64,000 bases of DNA from Bacteroidales bacterium SW299 (GTDB lineage Bacteria > Bacteroidota > Bacteroidia > Bacteroidales > Bacteroidaceae), in NCBI GenBank assembly GCA_019550975.1, contig SDWH01000008.1, positions 62,001-126,000 on the forward strand, given 5' to 3'. The translations under genes were made by a program, and so were the position numbers. The notes under the pieces were generated by a model, which was not told where the DNA came from, made no database searches, and worked only from the letters and a program-made list of their open reading frames with translations. Of this stretch, positions 17,408-26,088 are shown in pieces; position 1 is the stretch's first letter, and every line of letters begins with the position of its first letter.

Positions 17408-18819
17408 TAGTTGGCGTAAGTGAATGTATAGGTATAGGTGTTCGTTCCGTTAGAGGTGCTTATGAGCTTGTCGCTTCCCTCTACTCTTTCGTAATCATAT
17501 CCCCTTTCCGGATCTTCCGGATAGAGCAGTCTGTCTAATACCTTTATATAGTATTCCCATTCTTTCTTAGTGACATGCTCTGTCTTTGTAATGGAGTTGA
17601 TTCGTCCGTTTTCGCTTAAGTCATAAGCCAGATCATCAGTATCTAAATCGGATGTACTGTAAGTCTTACGGATTTTTTTTCCGATCATTTCTGCCGGATA
17701 GCCTTGCGCCATTTCAGATTCATATGCTATTTCGTCTTCGTGGTGAGATACATAATAGTCGCTCCGTTTCCCGATGAATCTTAACAAGGCCAGATAATCA
17801 AGGCATTCAGGCCCGTCGCTAGTGTATGATGGATATTCCATACTTTCAAACAGGATGTTCGGGTCGATGTTGAGCGTGTTGTTTGGAGTTGTGCCGTATT
17901 TGTTCTCATTTTCTTCCCGACGGCCGCTGGTGCTGTCATCATACCACAAGTAGGTGTATTCGGCAGCTCCGTTTTTGTAAGTATATTTCAAGCTGTATTG
18001 AGAGCCATACGATGTTTCCCATGTGATTTCCGAGAGATGGTCAGTATCGTCGTATGAGAAATTGTAAGTGATGGCCGGATTATAGTCTGTAGCTTTCGTT
18101 TCCATTTTCGATACATATCCGTTGCTTCCCAATACCAGCGTGTAATGCTCTTCATCGCTATCATTGAACTTTTCTGTTGCCCGTATCTCTCCCACGATGC
18201 TGTAGTCGAAAGAAGTGGTCATCTTTCCCAGATAGTCCGAATCATTGATTGAATAGATGTATTCAGCTACGCGTCCTTCTGAATCATACTTGAACTCAAG
18301 GTCAAAATTAAGGTCATCGTCTGATCCTGTGTATTCGCTCCAGCAGCTCGGCCTGTAGGAAATCTTGCTGACTTTGGCCGGATAGGTTACGCTCTCGATG
18401 GGTGCTTCCGGCATATTGCCGTCAGCGTTCTCCGCCCTCTGCTCTACGGTGATGGTTATCACATCGTTGCCGCAACGGATTTCAATCTGCGCCTTGCGTG
18501 TGCTTCCTGTCAGGTTCGTTGTGAGGGTCAGCGTCAGTGTATACTCGCCCGGTCCTCCGCTGTATTGGCTCAATGTAAGCCACGTTGCTGAACCAGTTTC
18601 TGCTCTTGAAGTCACGTCAGTTACGGTTGCCGTCCAGTCTGTGGTGGCCGTAAAGCTTATTCCTCCTCCCGTGCCGGATGTCTGGTCGGCATAGACGGTC
18701 TGTGTGGTTTGCGTTCCTTCTGTAAGGATCAGACTCTTGATTGTTTCCTCTTCTTCCGAACATCCTGCCCCGGCAAGCATTAAAATAAGGCAAATGCCCT
18801 GTAGCAATAACTTTTTCAT
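17407..18819 (-). CDS. BACON-domain lipoprotein with DUF4595-like C-terminal region
   Basis: A 470-residue surface or envelope lipoprotein. The leader MKKLLLQGICLILMLAGAGC ends in a lipobox with Cys20. Residues about 30-125 form a BACON-type beta domain (DWTATVT, TWLTLSQYSGGPGEYTL, AQIEIRCGNDVITITVEQ). BACON modules in Bacteroidetes accompany carbohydrate or mucin-facing proteins. The rest contains repeated YxxDxxGRV/I-like strands (KYDSEGRVAEYIY, YDLSENGRINSITK) that resemble DUF4595, a beta-rich family of unknown role. I start it at 18819, the leader-peptide Met, not the Met eight codons earlier. No SusC/D genes are next to it. Function unknown. Confidence 0.8.
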   Translation of the reverse strand: MKKLLLQGICLILMLAGAGCSEEEETIKSLILTEGTQTTQTVYADQTSGTGGGISFTATTDWTATVTDVTSRAETGSATWLTLSQYSGGPGEYTLTLTLTTNLTGSTRKAQIEIRCGNDVITITVEQRAENADGNMPEAPIESVTYPAKVSKISYRPSCWSEYTGSDDDLNFDLEFKYDSEGRVAEYIYSINDSDYLGKMTTSFDYSIVGEIRATEKFNDSDEEHYTLVLGSNGYVSKMETKATDYNPAITYNFSYDDTDHLSEITWETSYGSQYSLKYTYKNGAAEYTYLWYDDSTSGRREENENKYGTTPNNTLNIDPNILFESMEYPSYTSDGPECLDYLALLRFIGKRSDYYVSHHEDEIAYESEMAQGYPAEMIGKKIRKTYSTSDLDTDDLAYDLSENGRINSITKTEHVTKKEWEYYIKVLDRLLYPEDPERGYDYERVEGSDKLISTSNGTNTYTYTFTYAN

Positions 18820-18938
18820 GTTTCTGTTCTTTATGTTAGACAATGGTTTTTATACAATTGCAAAGAACGTTAATTTTCTTATAACAGAAATCATGGAAAA
18901 CGGTGATTTTGCTTGTCGGCTTTGATTTATTTTGATGA

Positions 18939-20846
18939 TTATAAGGGAATTGTAAGTGTAGAAGTCTGCATGTCCGCATCCGTTTCTTCCGCGAACGTTC
19001 CGCCGGTAATTTTAATCCGCTCGGCAATCGTTGTCCGTCCGATGCCGCCGGCATTTGCAGCTTCGGGGCATTTGCCGGTTCTGTTTCCGTTGTCTTTGAT
19101 GCGAAGGGTCAGCGTATGCTCCTCAAGCAGCAGGCCGATTTCTATCTTGGTGGCATTGGCGTGGCGGACGATGTTCGAAAGCAGTTCCTGCATGATGCGG
19201 TAAGTTTCGTAAGCCGTCCGTTCCGGGATTTCGTTCCATTCTTTTCCTTTGCATTCCTTGTTCATCGTTACTTGTATGGAATGAGGCATGTGGAACCGGG
19301 CAATATAGGCTTCCGCCATTTCATCGAGTGTTGTGTGCTGGAATTTGGGCGGCATAAGTTCGTGCGACACAGACCTTACGTCTTCGCGTATTTGTTCGGT
19401 AAGATTCAGCAGATAGTTTCTGGAATCTTCGGGTATGGGCAGTGCCTGAAGTTGGAGGCCTATGCCCAGCAGGTCGTTGCACACTCCGTCGTGCAGCTCC
19501 TTGGCAAGTCTGGCCCGTTCCTGTTCCAGTCCTTCGATATAGCTCCGTGCCACATTCAGCTCTTCTTTTCTTTTGGCGTGCCGGCGGCTCAATGCATACC
19601 ATAAGGCGAGTAAAAGCAAGATGCCGGAAAGTCCGATGGCTGCGAGGGTCCATCTCATCGTTTGGGCTTTCTGGCTGAGCTGCTCTTCGTTGAGCCGGGC
19701 TATTTCAAGTTCTTTTTCTTGTGTTTCGTATTTTACGGTCAGCTCCGAGAGTTCTGCGTCAATGGCTTCTTTCCGCAGGCTGTCGGATGCGGCGATGCAT
19801 TTCTCATAGTATGCAGCGGCCTGTCTGTATTCGTTCAGTTTGGCATAGTTGCGTGCCATTAGCTTATACAGGTTGTCGACAGGAGTCTGTATGTTCTGGC
19901 TTCCTTCTTTCAGGATGCGGTGCTGTATGGCCAGGCTTTCCCGATATTTTCCCAATGAAGAGAGAATCTGGAACTGCGTTTCACGGTATCCCATGACCTC
20001 CGTCGAATTTTCGGGGAGAAGTGCCGCGGCCCTGTCGGCTTCTTTCATGTAGTGATTGATCGAATCTTTATTGTTTGTCTGGCGGAAAATGCTCAGCAGG
20101 AACGTAAGGCACTTCAGCTCGAACTTCGGCTTCTGCTGCTGCCGGGCTTTCTCCAGAACCGGAAGGATAACCCGGGACGCTTCCGCATAGTTCTTTTGCA
20201 GGATGAAGATGCTTCCTGCGGTTGCGGCCGCATAGAGTGTCATATCCATGTCGTCGCATTTCTCTGCCTTTTTCATGGCGCGCCGCACATAGTTTTCGGC
20301 TTCCGAAAGCCGGGATGTGTTGGCGTAGAGCACGGCGATGCTGGTCAGCAGATGGATTTCTTCGGAAATGGAATTTTCCTCTCCTTCCAGCAGCCCGAGC
20401 GCCTTGTTGTAGTAGAACAGGGCGGAATCCGGCATTTCACGCCTCCGGTAGGTCACTCCGGTTGATGTGAGGACAGACACGCGGAACATGCGGCTGTGTG
20501 CGAGGCGCACCGCTTCTTTGTCTGCCGAAAGGAAGAGCTGGGTGGCGATGTCCATCTTTCCGGCGGAGAAGTAGGTGTCTGCCAGATTGTTTATCAGTGT
20601 CAGGTAAGGTTCGGGCTTGTTCTTGTCGGCATATTTCAGTCCTTCCTTGCAGAAGAAATGCGCGGAGTCGGAGTTGCGGTATACATAATATTCGCTCATT
20701 CTGCAATATGCCGCGGCAATGCTGTCGCTGTTTCCGGCATCCAGCGCATGTTTGAGCTGTGTTTGGAACTGGTCAAGGCTTGCATTGTCGGCGCGGGCGG
20801 ACAAGAAAAAGAGCAATAGCCAGCAAAGGGTGCATGTTGTTTTCAT
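18939..20846 (-). CDS. TPR-containing sensor histidine kinase (HisKA_3 type)
   Basis: A 635-residue signal-transduction kinase. A cleavable signal peptide (MKTTCTLCWLLLFFLSARA) leads to a periplasmic array of TPR-like helical hairpins (about 25-390). A coiled coil and one membrane segment (TMRWTLAAIGLSGILLLLAL, about 405-425) follow, then the HisKA_3 dimerisation helix with phospho-acceptor His in RARLAKELHDGVCNDLLG. The HATPase_c domain has N box LLSNIVRHANA and G box GGIGRTTIAERI. This layout is common in Bacteroidetes and pairs with LuxR/NarL-type regulators, but none is adjacent, so it is an orphan here. The start at 20846 follows from the signal peptide and from the -7 element at 20886-20893. 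Confidence 0.88.
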   Translation of the reverse strand: MKTTCTLCWLLLFFLSARADNASLDQFQTQLKHALDAGNSDSIAAAYCRMSEYYVYRNSDSAHFFCKEGLKYADKNKPEPYLTLINNLADTYFSAGKMDIATQLFLSADKEAVRLAHSRMFRVSVLTSTGVTYRRREMPDSALFYYNKALGLLEGEENSISEEIHLLTSIAVLYANTSRLSEAENYVRRAMKKAEKCDDMDMTLYAAATAGSIFILQKNYAEASRVILPVLEKARQQQKPKFELKCLTFLLSIFRQTNNKDSINHYMKEADRAAALLPENSTEVMGYRETQFQILSSLGKYRESLAIQHRILKEGSQNIQTPVDNLYKLMARNYAKLNEYRQAAAYYEKCIAASDSLRKEAIDAELSELTVKYETQEKELEIARLNEEQLSQKAQTMRWTLAAIGLSGILLLLALWYALSRRHAKRKEELNVARSYIEGLEQERARLAKELHDGVCNDLLGIGLQLQALPIPEDSRNYLLNLTEQIREDVRSVSHELMPPKFQHTTLDEMAEAYIARFHMPHSIQVTMNKECKGKEWNEIPERTAYETYRIMQELLSNIVRHANATKIEIGLLLEEHTLTLRIKDNGNRTGKCPEAANAGGIGRTTIAERIKITGGTFAEETDADMQTSTLTIPL

Positions 20847-20885
20847 AATATCTCTTGACAAAATGTGTTCGAATGGTATCGGGGA

Positions 20886-20893
20886 CAAAAATA
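20886..20893 (-). promoter_or_regulatory. -7 element for the TPR sensor kinase
   Basis: Reads TATTTTTG on the minus strand, 39 bases before the ATG at 20846; it rules out the longer frame that begins at 20975. Confidence 0.6.
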
Positions 20894-21063
20894 AGAAAGA
20901 TTCTTCAAAGTGCAAATGACGGCCTGAAAAACCCGTTCCGCTAAAAAAACATAAAATGGATGCCGTGCGTGCCATTAGGAGGGCGGAGGCTGATGCGGGC
21001 AGCAGAAAAATGACTAACTTGACACCCGATTAATGTGCTCTTGATAGCAATACGGAAAAAATT

Positions 21064-22728
21064 ATGCTGCAGATTTACTGTAAAAACAACGGTCAGACCA
21101 AAGAATTCCCCGAAGGGAGCTCTCTGCTGGACATCTATGACGGATTCGGCCTGCAAATGCCTTACGGGCCTGTGAGTGCGAAAGTGAACAACAAAGTGGA
21201 AAGCCTTACTTTCCGTGTCTATTTCAATAAGGATGTGGAGTTTCTTGACATCACAAGCGATTCGGGTATGCGTACGTATGTACGTTCGCTGGTGTTTATC
21301 CTGGCAAAGGCGGTAGACGACCTCTATCCTGCCGGAAGCGTTACGCTGGAGCATCCCATTTCGAAGGGATATTTCTGCAAGCTTCACATCGACCGCTCCA
21401 TCGGCCTGGACGATGCCATCCGCATCAAGCAGCGGATGCAGGAGATTATTGACGCCGACATTCCTTTTGTCCGCACGGAATGCCATACGGACGATGTTGT
21501 CCGTCTGTTCGGAGAACGGGGGATGTTTGACAAGACGAAGCTGCTTGCCACCTCGGGCCAGCTTTACTCTTATTATTACCGTCTGGGCGATACGGTGGAC
21601 TGCTATTACAGCAGCCTTGTTCCGAGCACGGGCTTTATCAGCCGTTTCGATATCGTGAAATATTACGACGGACTGCTGCTGCGCATTCCCAACAAGACGG
21701 ACCCCGAAAAGCTGGAGGACGTGGTGAAGCAGGAAAAGATGCTCGATGTGTTTCAGGAATACCATCACTGGAACCAGATTCTGGGGATCAGTACCGTGGG
21801 AGATTTGAACGTTGTATGCCGTGAGGGGCGGGCAACCGAGCTTATCAACGTTTCGGAAGCGCTGCAGGAGAAGAAAATCGCTCAGATAGCGGACGAGATA
21901 GCCGGCCGCAGCCAGAACGGGAAGCGCGTGAAGCTGGTGCTCATATCAGGCCCTTCGTCTTCCGGCAAGACGACGTTCAGCAAGAGGCTCAGCATCCAGC
22001 TGATAACGAACGGCATGAGGCCTTATCCCATTTCGCTGGACGACTATTTCGTGAACCGCGAAGACACTCCGCTGGATGAAGAAGGGAACCACGACTTTGA
22101 GTCGTTCTATGCCCTCGACCTGCCTCTTTTTGAGGAGCAGATGAATGCGCTGATCGAAGGGAAGGAAATCGAACTTCCGCGCTTCAACTTCACAACGGGC
22201 AAGCGCGAGATGAGCGGAAAGAAGCTGCGTGTTGACGACAACATGGTTCTGATTCTGGAAGGGATTCATGCGCTGAATCCTGCCCTGACTCCCCGTATCC
22301 CGGCCGAAAACAAGTATAAGATCTATGTGTCGGCGCTGACAACCATTCTGCTGGACAATCACAACTACATACCGACGACGGACAACCGCCTGCTGCGCCG
22401 CATCATCCGCGACTATAAATACCGCAACTACTCGGCCGAGGCCACAATAGCCCGCTGGCCCAGTGTGCGTGCCGGAGAGCAGAAATGGATATTCCCTTAC
22501 CAGGAAAATGCGGACGCAATGTTCAATTCGGCGCTGCTCTTCGAACTTCCGGTTCTGAAAGACCATGTGGAGCCGGTGCTGCGGAAAGTGCCCAAGCGCA
22601 GCCCGGAATACTCGGAGGCTTATCGCTTGCTGCGTTTCCTCGATTACTTCGTTTCTGTGCAGGACAGCGAGTTGCCTCCCACCTCTCTGTTGCGCGAGTT
22701 TTTGGGCGGAAGCAGCTTCAATTATTGA
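21064..22728 (+). CDS. Nucleoside kinase with N-terminal TGS/tRNA-synthetase-like domains
   Basis: A 554-residue fusion. Residues 1-60 resemble a TGS domain (QIYCKNNGQTKEFPEGSSLL). About 70-200 resemble the threonyl-tRNA synthetase second additional domain (HPISKGYFCKLHIDRSIG). The C-terminal half is a uridine kinase/phosphoribulokinase-like P-loop enzyme: Walker A ISGPSSSGKTTFSKRL (about 298-313), DDYFVNREDTPLDEEGNHDFE and the lid RRIIRDYKYRNYSAEAT. It should phosphorylate a nucleoside, probably uridine/cytidine. Why the kinase carries aminoacyl-tRNA-synthetase-like modules is unknown, though the arrangement is widespread in Bacteroidetes and Clostridia. Monocistronic, followed by a repeat array. 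Confidence 0.88.
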   Translation: MLQIYCKNNGQTKEFPEGSSLLDIYDGFGLQMPYGPVSAKVNNKVESLTFRVYFNKDVEFLDITSDSGMRTYVRSLVFILAKAVDDLYPAGSVTLEHPISKGYFCKLHIDRSIGLDDAIRIKQRMQEIIDADIPFVRTECHTDDVVRLFGERGMFDKTKLLATSGQLYSYYYRLGDTVDCYYSSLVPSTGFISRFDIVKYYDGLLLRIPNKTDPEKLEDVVKQEKMLDVFQEYHHWNQILGISTVGDLNVVCREGRATELINVSEALQEKKIAQIADEIAGRSQNGKRVKLVLISGPSSSGKTTFSKRLSIQLITNGMRPYPISLDDYFVNREDTPLDEEGNHDFESFYALDLPLFEEQMNALIEGKEIELPRFNFTTGKREMSGKKLRVDDNMVLILEGIHALNPALTPRIPAENKYKIYVSALTTILLDNHNYIPTTDNRLLRRIIRDYKYRNYSAEATIARWPSVRAGEQKWIFPYQENADAMFNSALLFELPVLKDHVEPVLRKVPKRSPEYSEAYRLLRFLDYFVSVQDSELPPTSLLREFLGGSSFNY

Positions 22729-22754
22729 CTTCTGCCGGACTTCTTTGGCGATAT

Positions 22755-22869
22755 CCCGTCATTTTTATCTCTTCACTGGAGTGATACGTTCGCATCACTT
22801 CAGTGAAGAGATCGTATCATTGCAGTGAGGAGATCGTATCACTCCAGTGAAGAGGTTGCGATGACGGGG
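22755..22869. repeat. Intergenic array of 22-bp near-palindromic units (family 1, copy A)
   Basis: Between the nucleoside kinase and rpoN. A 20-bp unit CTCTTCACTGGAGTGATACG (22769-22788) is followed by three direct 22-bp units (22791-22812, 22813-22834, 22835-22856) of the type CGTATCACTCCAGTGAAGAG. The first and last units are perfect inverted copies. An 8-bp inverted pair CCCGTCAT / ATGACGGG (22755-22762, 22861-22868) brackets the array. Each unit has the palindromic core TCACTnnAGTGA. A second copy lies at 36.39-36.49 kb. Confidence 0.85.
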
Positions 22870-22917
22870 TCTTTTTTCTTTTTGTCCGCATGAATGCCGA
22901 TATTCATTTTAAATTAT

Positions 22918-22925
22918 TATTTTTG
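22918..22925 (+). promoter_or_regulatory. -7 element for rpoN
   Basis: TATTTTTG, 31 bases before the rpoN ATG at 22957. It lies inside the longer open frame, so the downstream ATG is the true start. Confidence 0.6.
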
Positions 22926-22956
22926 CATTCAACTACCAACTAACAGGAATAACCAA

Positions 22957-24438
22957 ATGGCACAAAGTTCACGTCAGATTCAGACACAGGCACAGCAGCA
23001 GGTGCAGACACTCTCACCCCAGCAGATACTGGCTGTCAAGCTGTTGGAGCTGCCCACTGTAGAGCTGGAAGAACGCATACATGCCGAATTGCTGGACAAT
23101 CCGGCTTTGGAAGAGGGCAAGGAAATATCCGGAACGGAAGACGATTTTGATGAAGACTATAATACGAAGGATGAAGACGGCTCTCCCAATACGGATATGG
23201 GCGAGGATATCTCTTTGGGCGATTACCGCACGGAAGATGACATTCCGGACTACAAGCTTCAGGAGAACAATCGCTCGAAGGACGACAAGGCAGAAGACAT
23301 ACCCTTCTCGGATACGGTTTCTTTTTATGAAACCTTGAAAGAGCAGCTTGACATGCAGCATCTCACGCCGGAAGAGAAACAGTTGGGCGAGTATCTCATC
23401 GGGTCGCTGGACGATGACGGGCTGCTGCGCAAGTCGACCGATACGCTTGCTGACGAACTGGCCATTTATCAGGGAGTCTATACAACTCCGGAACAGTTGG
23501 AGCGTGTGCTTGCGGTCATTCAGGATTTTGACCCGGCGGGAATCGGAGCGCGCAGCCTGCAGGAGTGCCTGCTGCTCCAAATCAAACGGAAAGAGGATTC
23601 TCCGCTCAAGCAGATTGAGTATGACATCATCAGCAAGTGCTGTGACGACTTTACCAAGAAGAACAAGGAGAAAATCATTCAGAAGCTGAACATTACGGAG
23701 CAGCAATATAACGAGGCGGTCGCTGAACTGACCAAGCTGAATCCGCGTCCGGGAAGCTCGATGGGAGAGGCTATAGGGAAAAACCTGCAGCAGATTGTGC
23801 CCGACTTCATCGTGGAAACGGGGGACGACGGCTCGATCACTTTAAGCCTGAACAACCGGAATGTTCCTGAACTGCGCCTGAGCCGGGAGTTTGCAGACAT
23901 GCTTGACGAGCATACCCGCAACAAGGCAAACCAGAGCAAGGAGTCGAAGGATGCCTTCATGTTCCTCAAGCAGAAAGTGGACGCTGCCCAGGGGTTCATC
24001 AACGCGGTGAAGCAACGGCAGCAGACATTGATGGGCACCATGCAGGCGATCATCGACTTGCAGAGGCCGTTCTTCGAGGAAGGCGACGAGTCGTTGTTGA
24101 GGCCGATGATTCTGAAAGATGTGGCAGAAAGGGCGAAACTCGACGTTTCTACCGTTTCGCGGGTGAGCAACAGCAAGTATGTGCAGACCAACTTCGGAAT
24201 CTATCCGCTGAAGTTCTTCTTCAGCGACGGGTATACGACTGAAAGCGGCGAGGAACTGTCGGTGCGCGAAATCAAGCGCATCTTGAAGGAATGCGTGGAC
24301 GGAGAAAACAAGGCGAAGCCTTATACCGATGACGAACTGGCAGACATGCTGAAGGAAAAGGGATATCCTATCGCGCGGCGTACCGTGGCTAAATATCGCC
24401 AGCAACTGAACATACCGGTGGCACGGTTGAGAAGATAA
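22957..24438 (+). CDS. rpoN: RNA polymerase sigma-54 factor
   Basis: A 493-residue alternative sigma factor that directs polymerase to -24/-12 promoters and needs AAA+ activators. The N-terminal activator-interacting region is Gln/Leu-rich (QTLSPQQILAVKLLELPTVELEERI, about 16-40), followed by an acidic linker (about 55-110), the core-binding domain, and the DNA-binding domain ending with the RpoN box ARRTVAKYR near the C-terminus (PVARLRR). I use the ATG at 22957 rather than an upstream ATG because the promoter overlaps the extension. Followed after 4 bases by a PAP2-like membrane protein. Confidence 0.97.
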   Translation: MAQSSRQIQTQAQQQVQTLSPQQILAVKLLELPTVELEERIHAELLDNPALEEGKEISGTEDDFDEDYNTKDEDGSPNTDMGEDISLGDYRTEDDIPDYKLQENNRSKDDKAEDIPFSDTVSFYETLKEQLDMQHLTPEEKQLGEYLIGSLDDDGLLRKSTDTLADELAIYQGVYTTPEQLERVLAVIQDFDPAGIGARSLQECLLLQIKRKEDSPLKQIEYDIISKCCDDFTKKNKEKIIQKLNITEQQYNEAVAELTKLNPRPGSSMGEAIGKNLQQIVPDFIVETGDDGSITLSLNNRNVPELRLSREFADMLDEHTRNKANQSKESKDAFMFLKQKVDAAQGFINAVKQRQQTLMGTMQAIIDLQRPFFEEGDESLLRPMILKDVAERAKLDVSTVSRVSNSKYVQTNFGIYPLKFFFSDGYTTESGEELSVREIKRILKECVDGENKAKPYTDDELADMLKEKGYPIARRTVAKYRQQLNIPVARLRR

Positions 24439-24442
24439 GCCT

Positions 24443-25135
24443 ATGGAAGAAAGAGTAACAACGAATATACCTGACGAACTCACCTATCATGAGCATGGCA
24501 GGGAGCGGGAACGGCATGAAGCGGACGGGAAGCTGGTTATGGCTTCGCGGATTGTTTCTGCCATTTTCACGCCGTTTATGGTTCCTTTTCTTGCCTTTGT
24601 GCTGCTCTTCTTCTTTACATACCTGAACATCATGCCGCTGAAATATAAGCTGGCGGTTTTGGGACTTGTCTATTGTTTTACCATTTTTGTCCCGATGCTC
24701 GGCATCTACCTGTTCCAGAAGATCAACGGATGGACTTTGTATGAGCTTGGCGCCCGGAAAAGACGCTACGTGCCTTACTTCATGACGATAATCAGCTATG
24801 TGGCCTGCCTTATAGCAATGTACAGGATTCATCTTCCGCGCTACATGAGCGGGATTGTGATGGCTACCTTGATTTGCATGGTTATCTGCTCGGCCGTCAA
24901 TTTCCGCTGGAAAATCAGCACGCACATGGCCAGCAGCGGCATGATGGTGGGCGGACTGCTGTCTTACAGCTTCATCTTCCGCTTCAACCCCATCGGCTGG
25001 CTTTGCTTTTTCATTCTGCTTTCCGGGCTTCTTGGCTCGGCGCGGATTATCGTGCGCCAGCATACGCTGAATGAAGTTGCCGGAGGATTTTTTATCGGAT
25101 TGTTTTGTGGAGTCATCGGAATTTTGTTTATTTGA
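24443..25135 (+). CDS. PAP2-like integral membrane protein
   Basis: A 230-residue protein with about six membrane segments after a charged N-terminus (1-32). The C-terminal half resembles type 2 phosphatidic acid phosphatases: THMASSGMMVGGL (about 153-165) in the place of the PSGH motif and SARIIVRQHTLNEVAGG (about 195-211) in the place of SRxxxxxHxxxD. The catalytic His of the third motif is present but the following Asp is Asn-Glu, and the first motif His precedes rather than follows the SG. Phosphatase activity is therefore uncertain. It is 4 bases after rpoN and probably cotranscribed with it. Confidence 0.7.
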   Translation: MEERVTTNIPDELTYHEHGRERERHEADGKLVMASRIVSAIFTPFMVPFLAFVLLFFFTYLNIMPLKYKLAVLGLVYCFTIFVPMLGIYLFQKINGWTLYELGARKRRYVPYFMTIISYVACLIAMYRIHLPRYMSGIVMATLICMVICSAVNFRWKISTHMASSGMMVGGLLSYSFIFRFNPIGWLCFFILLSGLLGSARIIVRQHTLNEVAGGFFIGLFCGVIGILFI

Positions 25136-25167
25136 ATGTCAATATTAACTTTAAAAACTATATCATC

Positions 25168-25551
25168 ATGGAATTTCCAACCAATGTCAAGTACACCAGC
25201 GAACATGAATGGATTCGTATCGACGGTGACGTCGCCTATGTCGGAATAACAGATTATGCTCAGGAGCAGTTGGGCGACATTGTTTTTGTGGACATAACAA
25301 CCGAAGGTGAAACTTTGGAAAAAGGAGAGGTCTTTGGAACGATTGAAGTTGTAAAGACGGTTTCCGACCTGTTCCTTCCGGTAGGAGGAGAGGTGCTTGA
25401 AGTGAATCCGGAACTGGAAGAGCATCCGGAGCTCGTGAACAAAGATCCGTATGGTGAAGGATGGCTGATCAAGCTCAGTCCGTCGGATGTGTCAGAAATG
25501 GAAGGATTGCTCGATGCGGAAGCATATAAAGGAATTATCAACGAACAATAA
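25168..25551 (+). CDS. gcvH: Glycine cleavage system H protein
   Basis: A 127-residue lipoyl carrier protein that shuttles the aminomethyl group between the P, T and L proteins. The lipoylated lysine is Lys63 in IEVVKTVSDLFLP, and the N-terminal YTSEHEWIRI and C-terminal YGEGWLIKL signatures are present. The start is the ATG at 25168; a longer open frame overlaps the preceding gene. No gcvP or gcvT is adjacent. It heads a compact run gcvH-purE-ispG (19-base gap, then an overlap or near-overlap). Confidence 0.96.
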   Translation: MEFPTNVKYTSEHEWIRIDGDVAYVGITDYAQEQLGDIVFVDITTEGETLEKGEVFGTIEVVKTVSDLFLPVGGEVLEVNPELEEHPELVNKDPYGEGWLIKLSPSDVSEMEGLLDAEAYKGIINEQ

Positions 25552-25570
25552 AAAAAACAGAAACTGCTGA

Positions 25571-26080
25571 ATGAAAGCGATTGTAAGTATCATTATGGGC
25601 AGCACGTCGGATCTGCCGGTTATGGAGAAGGCTGCCAAGCTGCTTGATGAAATGGGGGTGCCTTTTGAGATGAACGCTCTTTCGGCCCACCGCACTCCTG
25701 TCGAGGTGGAGAAGTTTGCGAAAGAGGCTGCCGGACGAGGCATCAAAGTGATCATTGCGGCCGCCGGAATGGCAGCTGCACTTCCGGGAGTCATTGCAGC
25801 CAATACGACATTGCCGGTTATCGGCGTTCCTGTGAAGGGAGCTGCGCTGGATGGAGTGGACGCGCTTTATTCGATAGTGCAGATGCCTCCGGGAATACCT
25901 GTAGCTACGGTTGCCATCAACGGAGCGATGAACGCGGCTATTCTGGCTGTCCAGATGCTGGCTTTGGCAGACGAGGAACTGTCCGGGAAATTTGCGGCTT
26001 ATAAGGAAGGGCTGAAAAACAAGATCGTAAAGGCCAACGAAGAGTTGAAGGAAGTAAAATACGCTTATAAGACAAATTGA
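25571..26080 (+). CDS. purE: N5-carboxyaminoimidazole ribonucleotide mutase
   Basis: A 169-residue class I PurE. It converts N5-CAIR to CAIR in purine synthesis. Signatures are SIIMGSTSDLPVMEKA (about 6-21), the catalytic-loop ALSAHRTP (about 38-45) and AAGMAAALPGVIAANT (about 66-81). Length is standard for the octameric bacterial enzyme. Nineteen bases after gcvH and directly followed by ispG, all on one strand. Confidence 0.97.
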   Translation: MKAIVSIIMGSTSDLPVMEKAAKLLDEMGVPFEMNALSAHRTPVEVEKFAKEAAGRGIKVIIAAAGMAAALPGVIAANTTLPVIGVPVKGAALDGVDALYSIVQMPPGIPVATVAINGAMNAAILAVQMLALADEELSGKFAAYKEGLKNKIVKANEELKEVKYAYKTN

Positions 26081-26088
26081 TTCAATTG

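Noticed and set aside
26077-26088. TTG start for ispG
   Set aside because: It overlaps the purE stop region and adds only MIQL; the ATG at 26089 gives the conserved N-terminus.
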